From Streptomyces griseoluteus (GTDB lineage Bacteria; Actinomycetota; Actinomycetes; Streptomycetales; Streptomycetaceae), in assembly GCA_000717735.1 (NCBI GenBank), contig JOBE01000014.1, forward strand, positions 79,528-143,527: DNA of 64,000 nucleotides. Direction: 5' to 3'. Position numbers and translations under genes: made by a program. The notes below the pieces were generated by a model that was given only the letters and a program-made list of their open reading frames with translations, searched no databases and was not told where the DNA came from. Positions 40,313 to 50,305 of the stretch are shown here, one piece after another. Positions within the stretch are counted from its first letter, which is position 1. Each line of letters begins with the position of its first letter.

Positions 40313-41194
40313 TCATGGCATGGCCTTGCGGGCGGTCGCGAAGCGCGGCCGGTTGTTCAGGTCCGGGTGGTCGGCGGCGTCGGCCCAGCCGGCCTCTTCG
40401 TTGAAGATCCACGGCACCTGCCCGCCCTGGGTGTCCGCGTGCTCGATGACGACGAGACCGCCGGGGCGGAGCAGCCGGTGGGCGGTGCGCTCGATGCCAC
40501 GGATGGTGTCGAGGCCGTCCTCGCCGGAGAAGAGGGCCATCTCCGGGTCGTGGTCGCGGGCCTCGGGCGCCACGTACTCCCACTCGGTGAGGGGGATGTA
40601 CGGCGGGTTGGAGATGACCAGGTCGACCTGGCCGTCCAGCTCCGGGAGGGCGCTGAGCGCGTCGCCCTGGTGGACGCTGACGCGGGAGCCCTCGGCGTTC
40701 TTGCGGGTCCAGACGAGGGCGTCGTCGGAGAGCTCGACGGCGTGCACGCGCGAGCGCGGCACCTCCTGGGCCATGGCGAGCGCGATGGCCCCGGAGCCGG
40801 TGCAGAGGTCGACGATGAGGGGTTCGACGACGTCCATGGCGCGTACGGCGTCTATGGCCCAGCCGACGACCGACTCGGTCTCGGGGCGGGGCACGAAGAC
40901 CCCGGGTCCCACCTGGAGCTCCAGGTAGCGGAAGAACGCCCGCCCGGTGATGTGCTGGAGCGGTTCGCGGGCCTCGCGGCGGGCGACGGTCTCCCAGTAG
41001 CGGGCGTCGAAGTCGACGTCCTTGACGTTGTGCAGCTCCCCCCGCTTGACGCCGTGGACGAACGCGGCGAGCTCCTCCGCGTCGAAACGCGGGGAGGGGA
41101 CGCCGGCGTCGGCCAGCCGCTGGGTGGCCTGGGCCACCTCGGCGAGCAGCAGACTTCGGGGGCCTGGGGGTCGCCCCCCAGAAAGTGACTGCAC
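40313..41194 (-). CDS. prmC: release-factor glutamine methyltransferase
   Basis: 293 residues. N-terminal helical domain, then a Rossmann methyltransferase with the SAM loop DLCTGSGAIALAMA and the catalytic SNPPYIP. It methylates the GGQ glutamine of release factors, and prfA lies directly upstream. The GTG at 41194 with GGAGG six bases upstream is the start, so the protein begins with about 14 residues (SLSGGRPPGPRS) encoded by an interspersed palindrome (41164-41181). Confidence 0.95.
   Translation of the reverse strand: MQSLSGGRPPGPRSLLLAEVAQATQRLADAGVPSPRFDAEELAAFVHGVKRGELHNVKDVDFDARYWETVARREAREPLQHITGRAFFRYLELQVGPGVFVPRPETESVVGWAIDAVRAMDVVEPLIVDLCTGSGAIALAMAQEVPRSRVHAVELSDDALVWTRKNAEGSRVSVHQGDALSALPELDGQVDLVISNPPYIPLTEWEYVAPEARDHDPEMALFSGEDGLDTIRGIERTAHRLLRPGGLVVIEHADTQGGQVPWIFNEEAGWADAADHPDLNNRPRFATARKAMP
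41164..41181. repeat. interspersed palindrome inside the prmC 5' coding end
   Basis: CTGGGGGTCGCCCCCCAG; its reverse complement differs by one base from 32622-32639. It is translated as part of the PrmC N-terminus and would form a hairpin in the mRNA right after the start codon. Confidence 0.75.
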
Positions 41195-41243
41195 GCTGGT
41201 CCTCCGTGGTGCGGGGTGGGACTTACGGAACTTACGCCGCTGC

Positions 41244-42320
41244 TTACGCCGCTGCGAGCTTGGCGGCCGAGTCGGCGTCGACGCAGGCCTGGATCATGGG
41301 GTCGAGTTCCCCGTCGAGCACCTGGTCGAGGTTGTACGCCTTGAAGCCGACGCGGTGGTCCGAGATCCGGTTCTCCGGGAAGTTGTACGTACGGATCTTC
41401 TCGGACCGGTCGACGGTGCGGACCTGGCTGCGGCGGGCGTCGGCGGCCTTGGACTCGGCCTCCTCCTGCGCGGCGGCGAGCAGCCGGGAGCGCAGGATGC
41501 GCATGGCCTGCTCCTTGTTCTGGAGCTGGCTCTTCTCGTTCTGGCAGGAGGCGACGATGCCGGTCGGCAGGTGCGTGATGCGGACGGCGGAGTCGGTGGT
41601 GTTGACCGACTGGCCGCCGGGGCCCGACGAGCGGTAGACGTCGATGCGCAGGTCGTTGGCGTGGACCTCGACCTCGACCTCCTCGGCCTCGGGCGTGACG
41701 AGCACGCCGGCGGCGGAGGTGTGGATGCGGCCGGCCGACTCGGTCGCGGGGACGCGCTGGACGCGGTGCACCCCGCCCTCGTACTTGAGGCGGGCCCAGA
41801 CGCCCTGGCCGGGCTCGGTGGCGCCGTTGCCGCCCTTGGTCTTCACGGCGACCTGGACGTCCTTGTAGCCGCCCAGCTCGGACTCGGTGGCGTCGATGAT
41901 CTCGGTCTTCCAGCCGACGCGCTCGGCGTACCGGAGGTACATGCGGAGCAGGTCGCCGGCGAAGAGCGCGGACTCGTCGCCGCCCGCGCCCGCCTTGATC
42001 TCCAGGATGACGTCCTTGTCGTCGCTCGGGTCGCGCGGGACGAGGAGCAGGCGGAGCTTCTCGGTGAGCTGCTCCCGGTCCTTCTCCAGCTGCTTGACCT
42101 CGGCGGCGAAGTCGGGGTCGTCGTGCGCGAACTCGCGGGCGGTCTCGATGTCGTCACCGGTCCGCTTCCAGGCCCGGTAGGTGGCGACGATCGGGGTCAG
42201 CTCGGCGTAGCGCTTGTTGAGCTTGCGCGCGTTCGCCTGGTCGGCGTGGACCGACGGGTCCGCGAGCTTCGTCTCCAGGCCGGCGTGCTCGCCGACCAGT
42301 TCCTCGACCGCCTCGAACAT
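41244..42320 (-). CDS. prfA: peptide chain release factor 1
   Basis: 358 residues, full length. The stop-codon-reading motif PAT (RVPATES) and the peptidyl-transferase motif [14 protein letters not shown] are intact. It recognises UAA and UAG. The ATG at 42320 follows GGAG. It is 49 bases upstream of prmC, whose product modifies its GGQ glutamine. Near its 3' end a short tandem duplication of ACGCCGCTG gives the terminal Ala run. Confidence 0.97.
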   Translation of the reverse strand: MFEAVEELVGEHAGLETKLADPSVHADQANARKLNKRYAELTPIVATYRAWKRTGDDIETAREFAHDDPDFAAEVKQLEKDREQLTEKLRLLLVPRDPSDDKDVILEIKAGAGGDESALFAGDLLRMYLRYAERVGWKTEIIDATESELGGYKDVQVAVKTKGGNGATEPGQGVWARLKYEGGVHRVQRVPATESAGRIHTSAAGVLVTPEAEEVEVEVHANDLRIDVYRSSGPGGQSVNTTDSAVRITHLPTGIVASCQNEKSQLQNKEQAMRILRSRLLAAAQEEAESKAADARRSQVRTVDRSEKIRTYNFPENRISDHRVGFKAYNLDQVLDGELDPMIQACVDADSAAKLAAA

Positions 42321-42418
42321 CGGGGGGCTCCTGGTCTTTTCGTCAGTTGCTACGGGGACGGCAAAGCGCCGGTCCCGGCCACCCGCGCGGGGCGACCGTG
42401 GACCGGCGCAGGGGCTCG

Positions 42419-42640
42419 CTACTTCGCGGCGGAGCCGGCCTTGCCGAAGCGGGCCTCGAAGCGGGCCACGCGGCCGCCGGTGTCGAGGATCTTCTGCTTG
42501 CCCGTGTAGAACGGGTGGCACTCGGAGCAGACCTCGGCACGGATGGTGCCTTCGGTGAGGGTGCTACGGGTGGTGAACGACGCGCCACAGGTGCAGCTGA
42601 CCTGGGTCTCGACGTACTCGGGGTGAATCTCGCGCTTCAA
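42419..42640 (-). CDS. rpmE: ribosomal protein bL31, zinc-binding type
   Basis: 73 residues. SCTCGAS and VCSECHPF supply the zinc ligands (C-x-C and C-x2-C), so this is the zinc form rather than the zinc-independent paralogue used in starvation. The start codon is TTG at 42640 with AGGAG five bases upstream; residues before it are not homologous. It lies upstream of prfA with a 98-base gap. Confidence 0.95.
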   Translation of the reverse strand: MKREIHPEYVETQVSCTCGASFTTRSTLTEGTIRAEVCSECHPFYTGKQKILDTGGRVARFEARFGKAGSAAK

Positions 42641-42774
42641 GGTGTCTCCTAGTTTCGGGAGGGCTCCGGGTCGCTTCCGCGGGTTGCGACGAGCGTGAAC
42701 CGGGGCCGACGTACCAGTCTGCCAGGACTGGCCGCATCTGCCCAAACCGGGGTCCGGGCGGAAGTATTCCCCGG

Positions 42775-43872
42775 CTACCTCACGACGCCGTCGGCCTTGC
42801 CCGTGGCCGCGTCGCGCGTCGCCGACGCGGGGATCGGCCGGTCGTTCTTCAGGGCCGTCCAGACCTGCCGCGACTGGGCTTCGAGGGGGATGACGCGGTT
42901 GAGGTCCCGGGGGTCGTACTCGACGGGCAGGGTGACCATGTGGACGTTCTGGGCGCCGATGCCGGAGAGGCCCTTCGCGAAGCCCATCAGCTCCTGGACC
43001 GAGTCGAGTTCGGAGTCGGGCGTGATGGCCTTGGTGGCGACGTCGGCGAGGCCGAGGAGCTTCGTCGGGTTGCCGAGCACACCGACGTCCTTGACCTGGT
43101 CGATGAAGGCCTTCATGAAGGCCTGCTGGAGCTGGATGCGGCCGAGGTCGCTGCCGTCGCCGACGCTCTTGCGGGTGCGGACGAGGCCGAGGGACTGCTC
43201 GCCGTCGAGGGTGTGGGTGCCCGGCCGGAGGTCGAGGTGGCTCTTGTCGTCCTTGATGGCCGTGGTGGTGGTGATCTCCACCCCGCCGAGTTCGTCGATG
43301 AGCTTCTTGAAGCCGGTGAAGTCGACCTCGATGTAGTGGTCCATGCGGATGCCCGACATCGACTCGACCGTCTTGACGGCGCAGGCGGGGCCGCCGGCCT
43401 CGTACGCGGTGTTGAACATGGCCCGCTGTTCGCCGGCGACGGTGCCGCCCCGGCCGTCGGTGCAGGAGGGCCGGTCGACGAGGGTGTCGCGGGGTATGGA
43501 GACGACGCTCGCCTTCTTGTGGCCCTCGTAGACGTGGACGACCATCGCGGTGTCGGAGCGGGCGCCGCCCTCGTCCTTGCCGTAGGCGCCGTTGTCGCCG
43601 GCGCGCGAGTCGGAGCCGAGGACGAGGATGTCCATGGAGCCGTCGTCGACGTCGTCGGGGCGGTCGTTGCCCAGCTGGGCGTTGATGTCGACGCCCTTGA
43701 TGTTGCCGTCGAGCTTGACGTACACGTATCCGAGTCCGGCGCCGCCGAGGACGAGGACCGCGACGGCCCCCGAGACGAGGATCGCCGTTCTGCGGCTGCG
43801 CGGGGCGGGCGGCTTGCGGCGGCGGCCGCTTCCCGCGCCGCCTATTCGGGCGCTCTTGCTCTGTTCGGTCAT
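42775..43872 (-). CDS. LytR-CpsA-Psr family cell-wall ligase
   Basis: 365 residues: basic cytoplasmic N-terminus (1-28), one membrane helix (about 29-50) and an extracellular LCP domain with [38 protein letters not shown] and [21 protein letters not shown]. Such enzymes attach teichoic-acid-type or other polymers from lipid carriers to peptidoglycan, which suits the WecA/MraY-type transferase in the same region. GAGGGAAG precedes the ATG. Confidence 0.93.
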   Translation of the reverse strand: MTEQSKSARIGGAGSGRRRKPPAPRSRRTAILVSGAVAVLVLGGAGLGYVYVKLDGNIKGVDINAQLGNDRPDDVDDGSMDILVLGSDSRAGDNGAYGKDEGGARSDTAMVVHVYEGHKKASVVSIPRDTLVDRPSCTDGRGGTVAGEQRAMFNTAYEAGGPACAVKTVESMSGIRMDHYIEVDFTGFKKLIDELGGVEITTTTAIKDDKSHLDLRPGTHTLDGEQSLGLVRTRKSVGDGSDLGRIQLQQAFMKAFIDQVKDVGVLGNPTKLLGLADVATKAITPDSELDSVQELMGFAKGLSGIGAQNVHMVTLPVEYDPRDLNRVIPLEAQSRQVWTALKNDRPIPASATRDAATGKADGVVR

Positions 43873-43972
43873 CGTCTTCCCTCGGGCCCTCGGTTCACCA
43901 TATGTGACGGCGAAGCACCCGAAAGGGTTGCATATGGACCTGTGAGGTTTGGGTGAGAGACGACGGGAACAG

Positions 43973-44009
43973 CACTGCGCCCACCGTGCGGGGCACGGTG
44001 GGCGCAGTG
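43973..44009. terminator. 17-bp perfect hairpin after rho
   Basis: CACTGCGCCCACCGTGC (43973-43989) and GCACGGTGGGCGCAGTG (43993-44009) pair perfectly across GGG, 68 bases after the rho stop and 100 bases before the LCP start. It has no T-tract. Confidence 0.9.
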
Positions 44010-44077
44010 GTTCACGCAGGTCACGGCGGGGTTACGGGCACGAGGCCCGGTTCTCGTCGTGTGACGCGGGTCTCGCG

Positions 44078-46138
44078 TCAGTCGTCGTTCTTGCCGCCGG
44101 GCGTCGTCTTCTGGATCTGGAGCAGGAACTCGCCGTTCGACTTCGTCTGCTTCATCTTGTCGAGAAGCAGCTCGATCGCCTGCTGCTGGTCGAGCGCGTG
44201 CAGCACGCGACGCAGCTTCCAGGTGACGGCGAGCTCGTCGGCGCCGAGCAGGATCTCTTCCTTACGGGTACCGGACGCGTCGACGTCCACCGCCGGGAAG
44301 ATGCGCTTGTCGGCGAGCTTCCGGTCGAGCTTGAGCTCCATGTTGCCGGTGCCCTTGAACTCCTCGAAGATCACCTCGTCCATGCGCGAACCGGTGTCGA
44401 CCAGCGCGGTCGCGAGGATGGTCAGCGAGCCGCCGTCCTCGATGTTGCGCGCGGCACCGAAGAAGCGCTTCGGCGGGTAGAGCGCGGTCGAGTCGACACC
44501 ACCGGACAGGATGCGGCCGGAGGCCGGCGCCGCGAGGTTGTACGCGCGGCCCAGGCGGGTGATCGAGTCGAGCAGGACGACCACGTCGTGACCCAGCTCC
44601 ACGAGACGCTTGGCGCGCTCGATGGCCAGCTCGGCGACGGTGGTGTGGTCCTCGGCCGGACGGTCGAAGGTCGAGGAGATGACCTCGCCCTTGACCGACC
44701 GCTGCATGTCGGTGACCTCTTCCGGACGCTCGTCGACCAGGACGACCATCAGGTGGCACTCGGGGTTGTTCGTGGTGATCGCGTTGGCGATCGCCTGCAT
44801 GATCATGGTCTTGCCGGTCTTCGGCGGGGCCACGATCAGACCGCGCTGGCCCTTGCCGATCGGCGACACGAGGTCGATGATCCGGGTGGTCAGCACGCCC
44901 GGGTCGGTCTCCAGACGGAGCCGGTCCTGCGGGTACAGCGGGGTCAGCTTGTTGAACTCGGGGCGGCCGCGGCCGGAGTCGGCGGCCATGCCGTTCGCCG
45001 AGTCGAGGCGGACCAGCGCGTTGAACTTCTCGCGGCGCTCGCCGTCCTTCGGCTGCCGCACGGCGCCGGTGACGTGGTCACCCTTGCGCAGACCGTTCTT
45101 GCGGACCTGGGCGAGGGAGACGTACACGTCGTTCGGACCGGGCAGGTAGCCGGAGGTCCGGATGAACGCGTAGTTGTCGAGGATGTCGAGGATGCCCGCG
45201 ACGGGGATCAGGACGTCGTCGTCCGCGACCTGCGGCTCGCCGGCCTGGAAGTCGTCACGCCCACGACGCCCACGACGGTCGCGGTAACGGCCGCGGCGCC
45301 CGCGGCGGCCGCCGGCCTCGTCGTCGTAGTCGTCCTGCGGACCGGCCTGCGGGCCGGCCTGCTGGCTCTGGACCTGCTGGCCCTGACCCTGGCCCTGGCC
45401 GCCCTGGCGCTGACGCTGGCCGCCCTGGCCACCGCCCTGCTGCTCGTCGCCCTTGCCGCGGTCGCGCTGACGGTCACGGCGGTCACGGCGCTCGCCGCGC
45501 TCCCCGCGCTCGCCCCGCTCGCCGCGGTCACGGCGGCCACGGCCCTCGGCGCCGTCGACGGCGGCGTCGGCCTTGGTGTCGGTCTGCGTGTCGGCCTTGA
45601 CCTCGGTACGGGTCTCGGCGCGGGCCTCGGTCTTGACGACCTGCGGGGCCTCGGCCTTGACCTCGCCCTCCGGCGAACCGGCGGGCGCGGTGGCCCGACG
45701 ACGACGGCGCTCACCGGCCGGCTGGTCGTCCGACGCCGGCTGACCCGGGATGTCGATCTGCTGCTGGGCGACGGCCTTCTCGGCCTTCTCCGCCTTGGGC
45801 GCGGGGGCCTCGGTGGCGGTCTCGCCCGTACGGGTCTTGGCGGTGGCGCGGCGCTTCGGCTTGGTCTCGGTGGCGTCGGCGGCCTTGGCGGGGGCGGCGG
45901 AGCCTCCACCGGCCTGGGCCTCCTTGATGACCTCGATCAGCTGGCTCTTGCGCATCCGCGCGGTGCCCCTGATACCGAGGCCGGACGCGACCTGCTGCAG
46001 CTCGGCCAGGACCATGCCGTCGAGGCCGGTGCCGGAGCGGCGGCGCCGTGCGGTGCCGCCGGTGGCAGCACCTGCGGCGGGCGCGGCGTCGACACTGCTG
46101 TCGGCAGTCACGCCCATCAGATCGGTGGTGTCGCTCAC
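44078..46138 (-). CDS. rho: transcription termination factor Rho with actinobacterial insertion
   Basis: 686 residues against about 420 in E. coli. A Rho_N helical domain ([20 protein letters not shown], near 40-60) is followed by about 230 residues of low-complexity Ala/Glu then Arg/Asp/Gly/Gln-rich sequence. Then come the cold-shock-type RNA-binding domain and the hexameric ATPase core with P-loop APPKTGKT. The insertion is typical of high-GC Gram-positive Rho and adds RNA-binding capacity. The start is GTG 46138 (VSDTTDLM), supported by GGAAGG upstream. Confidence 0.95.
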   Translation of the reverse strand: MSDTTDLMGVTADSSVDAAPAAGAATGGTARRRRSGTGLDGMVLAELQQVASGLGIRGTARMRKSQLIEVIKEAQAGGGSAAPAKAADATETKPKRRATAKTRTGETATEAPAPKAEKAEKAVAQQQIDIPGQPASDDQPAGERRRRRATAPAGSPEGEVKAEAPQVVKTEARAETRTEVKADTQTDTKADAAVDGAEGRGRRDRGERGERGERGERRDRRDRQRDRGKGDEQQGGGQGGQRQRQGGQGQGQGQQVQSQQAGPQAGPQDDYDDEAGGRRGRRGRYRDRRGRRGRDDFQAGEPQVADDDVLIPVAGILDILDNYAFIRTSGYLPGPNDVYVSLAQVRKNGLRKGDHVTGAVRQPKDGERREKFNALVRLDSANGMAADSGRGRPEFNKLTPLYPQDRLRLETDPGVLTTRIIDLVSPIGKGQRGLIVAPPKTGKTMIMQAIANAITTNNPECHLMVVLVDERPEEVTDMQRSVKGEVISSTFDRPAEDHTTVAELAIERAKRLVELGHDVVVLLDSITRLGRAYNLAAPASGRILSGGVDSTALYPPKRFFGAARNIEDGGSLTILATALVDTGSRMDEVIFEEFKGTGNMELKLDRKLADKRIFPAVDVDASGTRKEEILLGADELAVTWKLRRVLHALDQQQAIELLLDKMKQTKSNGEFLLQIQKTTPGGKNDD

Positions 46139-46555
46139 GAAGGGTCCTTCCCTGGAGCGGACGTCGGCCATCTGGCTCGGCGACCGGTTGTGCTGTCCGG
46201 CAGCGGTCCCGTGTGGGTGGACCGTGTCCGGGGCGGTGGTCCCGCCGGGTACGGCGGAGAAGAGAACGTGCTGTGGGTCCGGCCCGAGCGCCCCCTGCTC
46301 GGCCTCACTGCAGAAGAGCGAGGGGTGTCGTGCCGGTTCCGGAGCGTGCTCGAAACTGCTCAGGCAGGCTGCTCAGGCAGTTGGGGAGGCTCCCGGAAGA
46401 ATCGGTGGTCCCTGATGGGGACACTCAGCACCGCGCCACAAAGGCGCCGGGTGCTGACTTGAGGTTAACACTACCGGCTCCGACAAACATTCCCCCTCTC
46501 CCTCACCGGCAATCTCCTGACACGGACGCTGCCCGGCGTCCGTGCCGCCGCGCCC
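46139..46555 (-). promoter_or_regulatory. 417-base rho leader/intergenic region
   Basis: No gene is visible. Near 46,460-46,500 an AT-richer patch (minus strand TTTGTCGG, then TAGTGTTAACCT) could hold the promoter, which would leave a leader of more than 300 bases before rho. That would fit autogenous attenuation of rho as known in other bacteria. Within it, CTGCTCAGGCAG occurs twice in tandem (about 46,357-46,382), and each copy can form a 4-bp hairpin. Confidence 0.45.
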
Positions 46556-47473
46556 CTAGGGCGCCAGCGGCAGGACGCTCGCTCCGTGCGCGTCGAGGTC
46601 GAGCCGGTTGGCGGCCCAGCCCTCGCCCGCCAGTCGGGCGACCTTGTCGGCCGTACCGTGTTCGGCCAGCGCGAGCACCGTGGGGCCCGCGCCGGAGATG
46701 ACCGCGGGGACGCCGTCCGCCCGCAGCCGGTTCACCAGGGCGAGGCTCTCCGGCATCGCGGGAGCCCGGTACTCCTGGTGCAGCCTGTCCTCGGTGGCCG
46801 CGAGCAGCAGCTCGGGGCGGCGGGTCAGGGCCTCGACGAGGAGGGCGGCGCGCCCGGCGTTGGCGGCGGCGTCCACGTGCGGGACGGTGCGCGGGAGGAG
46901 GCCGCGGGCGGTCTCGGTCAGCACCGGCTTCCCGGGGACGAAAACCACCGGAACGATGGAATCCGAGGGATCCATCCTGATCGCCCGCGCGGCACCGGAC
47001 TCGGTCCAGGCGAGCGTGAATCCGCCGAGCAGACAGGCGGCGACGTTGTCGGGGTGACCCTCGATCTCGGTGGCCAGCTCCAGGAGGGCGGCCTCGTCGA
47101 GCCGGGCGTCCCCGCCTATGGTCACGGCGCGGGCGGCGACGATGCCGGCGCAGATGGCGGCGGAGGAGGAGCCGAGGCCGCGGCCGTGCGGGATGCGGTT
47201 GGCGCAGACGACCTCGAGGCCGCGCGGCTGTCCGCCGAGCAGGTCGAAGGCCGTGCGCAGGGAGCGTACGAGCAGGTGGCTCTCGTCGCGCGGGAGTGTC
47301 TCGGCACCCTCGCCGGCGATGTCGACGTGCAGCCCGGAGTCGGCGACACGGACGACGACGTCGTCGTAGAGGCCCAGCGACAGGCCGAAGGCGTCGAAGC
47401 CCGGACCGAGATTGGCGCTGGTGGCGGGGACGCGCACCCGTACGGCGGCGGCGCGGAACGCTGGACCGGCCAT
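46556..47473 (-). CDS. thrB: homoserine kinase
   Basis: 305 residues of the GHMP kinase family. PATSANLGPGFDAFG and the ATP loop PHGRGLGSSSAA are clear, and the C-terminal GHMP motif SGAGPTVLAL is present. It phosphorylates homoserine for ThrC. The AAGGAG upstream is 13 bases from the ATG at 47473, which is longer than usual. It is separated from thrC by 285 bases and may have its own promoter (TAGGCT at 47621-47626 on the minus strand). Confidence 0.96.
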   Translation of the reverse strand: MAGPAFRAAAVRVRVPATSANLGPGFDAFGLSLGLYDDVVVRVADSGLHVDIAGEGAETLPRDESHLLVRSLRTAFDLLGGQPRGLEVVCANRIPHGRGLGSSSAAICAGIVAARAVTIGGDARLDEAALLELATEIEGHPDNVAACLLGGFTLAWTESGAARAIRMDPSDSIVPVVFVPGKPVLTETARGLLPRTVPHVDAAANAGRAALLVEALTRRPELLLAATEDRLHQEYRAPAMPESLALVNRLRADGVPAVISGAGPTVLALAEHGTADKVARLAGEGWAANRLDLDAHGASVLPLAP

Positions 47474-47647
47474 CGCTCGATGACTCTCCTTGATTGCGAC
47501 AACGGTGTTTCAGAACAGCGGGTGTTTCAGGGGAAGTACACGAGAACCCGGGGGCCGTTTCGGCCACGAAGGCGACAACGGCAACGACACCGCGCATATG
47601 CGTCGGGGCGGGTTCGGTACAGCCTATCGAAGGAAGGTTCTGCCGCG

Positions 47648-47705
47648 ACATAGGGCGCACAGGAGGCGCACGATGCGTGTCGCGAGCCAACCTGTGCGCC
47701 TATGT
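47648..47705 (-). terminator. imperfect long-loop hairpin between thrC and thrB
   Basis: ACATAGGGCGCACAGG (47648-47663) pairs with CCTGTGCGCCTATGT (47691-47705) with a single bulged G; the 27-base loop contains CACG-ATG-CGTG. It is 54 bases beyond the thrC stop and upstream of the putative thrB promoter. Terminator and regulatory roles are both possible. Confidence 0.55.
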
Positions 47706-47758
47706 ACGTTCCTGATCGGGTTTCGATCAGTGCTGCTGCCCCACTCGAGGGATCGGGA

Positions 47759-48829
47759 TCAGGCCAGACCGAGGCGCTCGGCGGCGGTGGCTGCGTCGAC
47801 CGGGACGGTGACCGGCTGCGGCGCGCCGGCGACGGCCCAGTCGGGGTCCTTGAGGCCGTTGCCGGTGACCGTGCAGACGATCCGCTGGCCGGGGTCGACC
47901 TTGCCCTGCTCGGCGGCCTTCAGCAGACCGGCGACGGAGGCGGCCGAGGCGGGCTCGACGAAGACGCCCTCCTGCGCGGCCAACAGACGGTAGGCGCGCA
48001 GGATCTCACGGTCCGTCACCTCGTCGATGAAGCCGCCCGACTCGTCGCGCGCGGCGATCGCGTAGTCCCACGAGGCCGGGTTGCCGATACGGATCGCGGT
48101 GGCGATCGTCGACGGGTCCTTGACGACCTCGCCGCGCACCAGCGGCGCGGAACCGGAGGCCTGGAAGCCCCACATGCGCGGCCGGTGCGTCGCGAGACCG
48201 TCGGTGGCGTACTCGCGGTACCCCTTCCAGTACGCCGTGATGTTGCCGGCGTTGCCGACGGGCAGCACGTGGATGTCGGGAGCGTCGCCCAGCATGTCCA
48301 CGATCTCGAACGCGGCGGTCTTCTGGCCCTCGATGCGGACCGGGTTGACCGAATTGACCAGCGCCACCGGGTAGTTCTCGGAGAGCGCGCGGGCCAGCGT
48401 CAGGCAGTCGTCGAAGTTGCCGTCGACCTGGAGGATCTTCGCGCCGTGCACGAGGGCCTGGCCCATCTTGCCGAGCGCGATCTTGCCCTGCGGCACGAGG
48501 ACGGCCGACACCATGCCGGCGCGCACCGCGTAGGCCGCGGCGGAGGCGGAGGTGTTGCCGGTGGAGGCGCAGATGACGGCCTTCGCCCCCTCCTCCTTGG
48601 CCTTCGAGATGGCCATGGTCATGCCCCGGTCCTTGAAGGAGCCGGTGGGGTTGGCGCCCTCGACCTTGAGGTGCACCTCGCAGCCCGTGCGCTCGGAGAG
48701 GACCTGAGCGGGAACGAGCGGCGTACCGCCCTCACGGAGCGTGACGACCGGCGTCGTGTCCGTGACCGGAAGGCGGTCCCGGTACTCCTCGATGATGCCG
48801 CGCCACTGGTGGGTGCCCTTGCTGGTCAT
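47759..48829 (-). CDS. thrC: threonine synthase
   Basis: 356 residues, the short bacterial type. The PLP lysine is in [12 protein letters not shown] and the phosphate-binding loop reads [11 protein letters not shown]. It converts O-phosphohomoserine to threonine. It begins seven bases after the hom stop, so the two are one operon. Confidence 0.97.
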   Translation of the reverse strand: MTSKGTHQWRGIIEEYRDRLPVTDTTPVVTLREGGTPLVPAQVLSERTGCEVHLKVEGANPTGSFKDRGMTMAISKAKEEGAKAVICASTGNTSASAAAYAVRAGMVSAVLVPQGKIALGKMGQALVHGAKILQVDGNFDDCLTLARALSENYPVALVNSVNPVRIEGQKTAAFEIVDMLGDAPDIHVLPVGNAGNITAYWKGYREYATDGLATHRPRMWGFQASGSAPLVRGEVVKDPSTIATAIRIGNPASWDYAIAARDESGGFIDEVTDREILRAYRLLAAQEGVFVEPASAASVAGLLKAAEQGKVDPGQRIVCTVTGNGLKDPDWAVAGAPQPVTVPVDAATAAERLGLA

Positions 48830-48835
48830 GGGTCC

Positions 48836-50137
48836 TTACTCCCCTTCAACACGCATGATGCTGGCGACACCGCGCACGGTGTCGAGCTTGCGCAGTGCCT
48901 CGACGGTCCCGGAGAGGGCGGCGTCGGGCGCGCGGTGGGTGACGACGACGAGGGAGGCCTCGCCGTCTCCGTCCTGTCGACCGTGCTGGCGGACGGTGTC
49001 GATGGATACACCGTGCTCGGCGAAGACCGTCGCGACCTGGGCGAGGACGCCCGGCTTGTCGGCCACGTCGAGGCTGATGTGGTAGCGCGTGACGACCTCG
49101 CCCATGGAGCTCACGGGCAGCTGGGTGTACGCGGACTCGCCGGGGCCGTTGGCCTCGTTGAGCTTGTTGCGGCACACGGCGACGAGGTCGCCGAGGACGG
49201 CCGAGGCGGTCGGAGAGCCGCCGGCGCCGGGGCCGTAGAACATGAGCTGCCCGGCCGCGTCCGCCTCGACGAACACCGCGTTGTACGCCTCACGGACGGA
49301 GGCGAGCGGGTGGCTGAGCGGGATCATCGCGGGGTGCACGCGCGCGGTGACGGAGCCGCCGTCGGCGGCCCGCTCGCAGATGGCGAGCAGCTTGATGGTG
49401 CAGCCCATCTGCCGGGCGGAGGCGAAGTCGGCGGCGGTGACCTCGGTCATGCCCTCGCGGTACACGTCGTCGAGGCGCACGCGCGTGTGGAAGGCGATCC
49501 CGGCGAGGATGGCCGCCTTGGCGGCGGCGTCGAAGCCCTCGACGTCGGCGGTCGGGTCGGCCTCGGCGTACCCGAGGGCGGTGGCCTCGTCGAGCGCCTC
49601 GGAGTAGCCGGCGCCGGACGTGTCCATCTTGTCGAGGATGAAGTTCGTGGTGCCGTTGACGATGCCCATGACCCGGTTGATCTTGTCGCCGGCGAGGGAC
49701 TCGCGCAGCGGCCGGACCAGCGGGATGGCGCCGGCGACGGCGGCCTCGTAGTAGAGGTCCTGGCCGTGCTTCTCGGCGGCGGCGTAGAGGCTCGCGCCGT
49801 CCTGGGCGAGCAGGGCCTTGTTCGCCGAGACGACGGAGGCGCCGTGCTCGAAGGCGGTGGTGATGAGGGTGCGGGCCGGCTCGACCCCGCCGATGACCTC
49901 GACGACGACGTCGATGTCGTCCCGTTTGACCAGGGCCGTGGCGTCGGTCGTGATCAGCTCCGCGGGGATGCCCTCGCGGACCTTGTCCGGGCGGCGGACC
50001 GCCACGCCGGCGAGCTCGACCGGGGCGCCGATGCGCGCGGCGAGGTCGTCGGCGTGCGTCGTCATGATGCGCGCCACCTCTGAGCCGACCACTCCACAGC
50101 CCAGCAGCGCCACCTTCAGCGGACGCGTACGCATCAT
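48836..50137 (-). CDS. hom: homoserine dehydrogenase
   Basis: 433 residues. The NAD(P) motif is LLGCGVVGSEVA, the catalytic core contains GIVNGTTNFIL and EADPTADVEGFDAA, and an ACT domain (about 355-430: ISLDVADKPGVLAQVATVF) provides the usual threonine feedback site. Two adjacent ATGs (50137 and 50134) are possible. GAGG is four and seven bases upstream of them respectively, so the second has the better spacing. It reduces aspartate semialdehyde to homoserine. Confidence 0.97.
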   Translation of the reverse strand: MMRTRPLKVALLGCGVVGSEVARIMTTHADDLAARIGAPVELAGVAVRRPDKVREGIPAELITTDATALVKRDDIDVVVEVIGGVEPARTLITTAFEHGASVVSANKALLAQDGASLYAAAEKHGQDLYYEAAVAGAIPLVRPLRESLAGDKINRVMGIVNGTTNFILDKMDTSGAGYSEALDEATALGYAEADPTADVEGFDAAAKAAILAGIAFHTRVRLDDVYREGMTEVTAADFASARQMGCTIKLLAICERAADGGSVTARVHPAMIPLSHPLASVREAYNAVFVEADAAGQLMFYGPGAGGSPTASAVLGDLVAVCRNKLNEANGPGESAYTQLPVSSMGEVVTRYHISLDVADKPGVLAQVATVFAEHGVSIDTVRQHGRQDGDGEASLVVVTHRAPDAALSGTVEALRKLDTVRGVASIMRVEGE

Positions 50138-50158
50138 CCGACCTCTTTCCCGTCCTGC

Positions 50159-50203
50159 TTCGTATCTCTACGTTTCGTGTCTCTGCGGTTCGCGTCTCCG
50201 CGG
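50159..50203 (-). repeat. three 15-bp tandem repeats in the hom leader
   Basis: TTCGTATCTCTACGT, TTCGTGTCTCTGCGG and TTCGCGTCTCCGCGG follow each other directly, then TTCCGCGGTGGAA. They lie 22-66 bases upstream of hom. Further upstream, CTATTTCATCA followed by a variable pair and CGAC repeats at 50271 and 50298. Confidence 0.8.
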
Positions 50204-50229
50204 TTCCGCGGTGGAACCAGTCTCACTCA

Positions 50230-50258
50230 CCGGACGGGGGTTTCCGCCCCCTGTCCGG
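50230..50258 (-). terminator. terminator-like hairpin between lysA and hom
   Basis: CCGGACGGGGG pairs with CCCCCTGTCCGG (one bulged T) across TTTCCG, about 48 bases beyond the lysA stop. lysA and hom are therefore probably separated at least partly. Confidence 0.8.
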
Positions 50259-50305
50259 ATCCTGAGACATCTATTTCATCACTCGACCATCGCTCGACTA
50301 TTTCA

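Noticed and set aside
39812..41188. Long plus-strand frame across sua5 and prmC
   Set aside because: It is antisense to two well-supported genes with catalytic motifs and has no homology features.
47474..47700. Possible leader peptide (MRGVVAVVAFVAETAPG) before thrB
   Set aside because: It has no run of Thr or Ile codons, does not stop before thrB and has no ribosome-binding site, so threonine attenuation is not supported.
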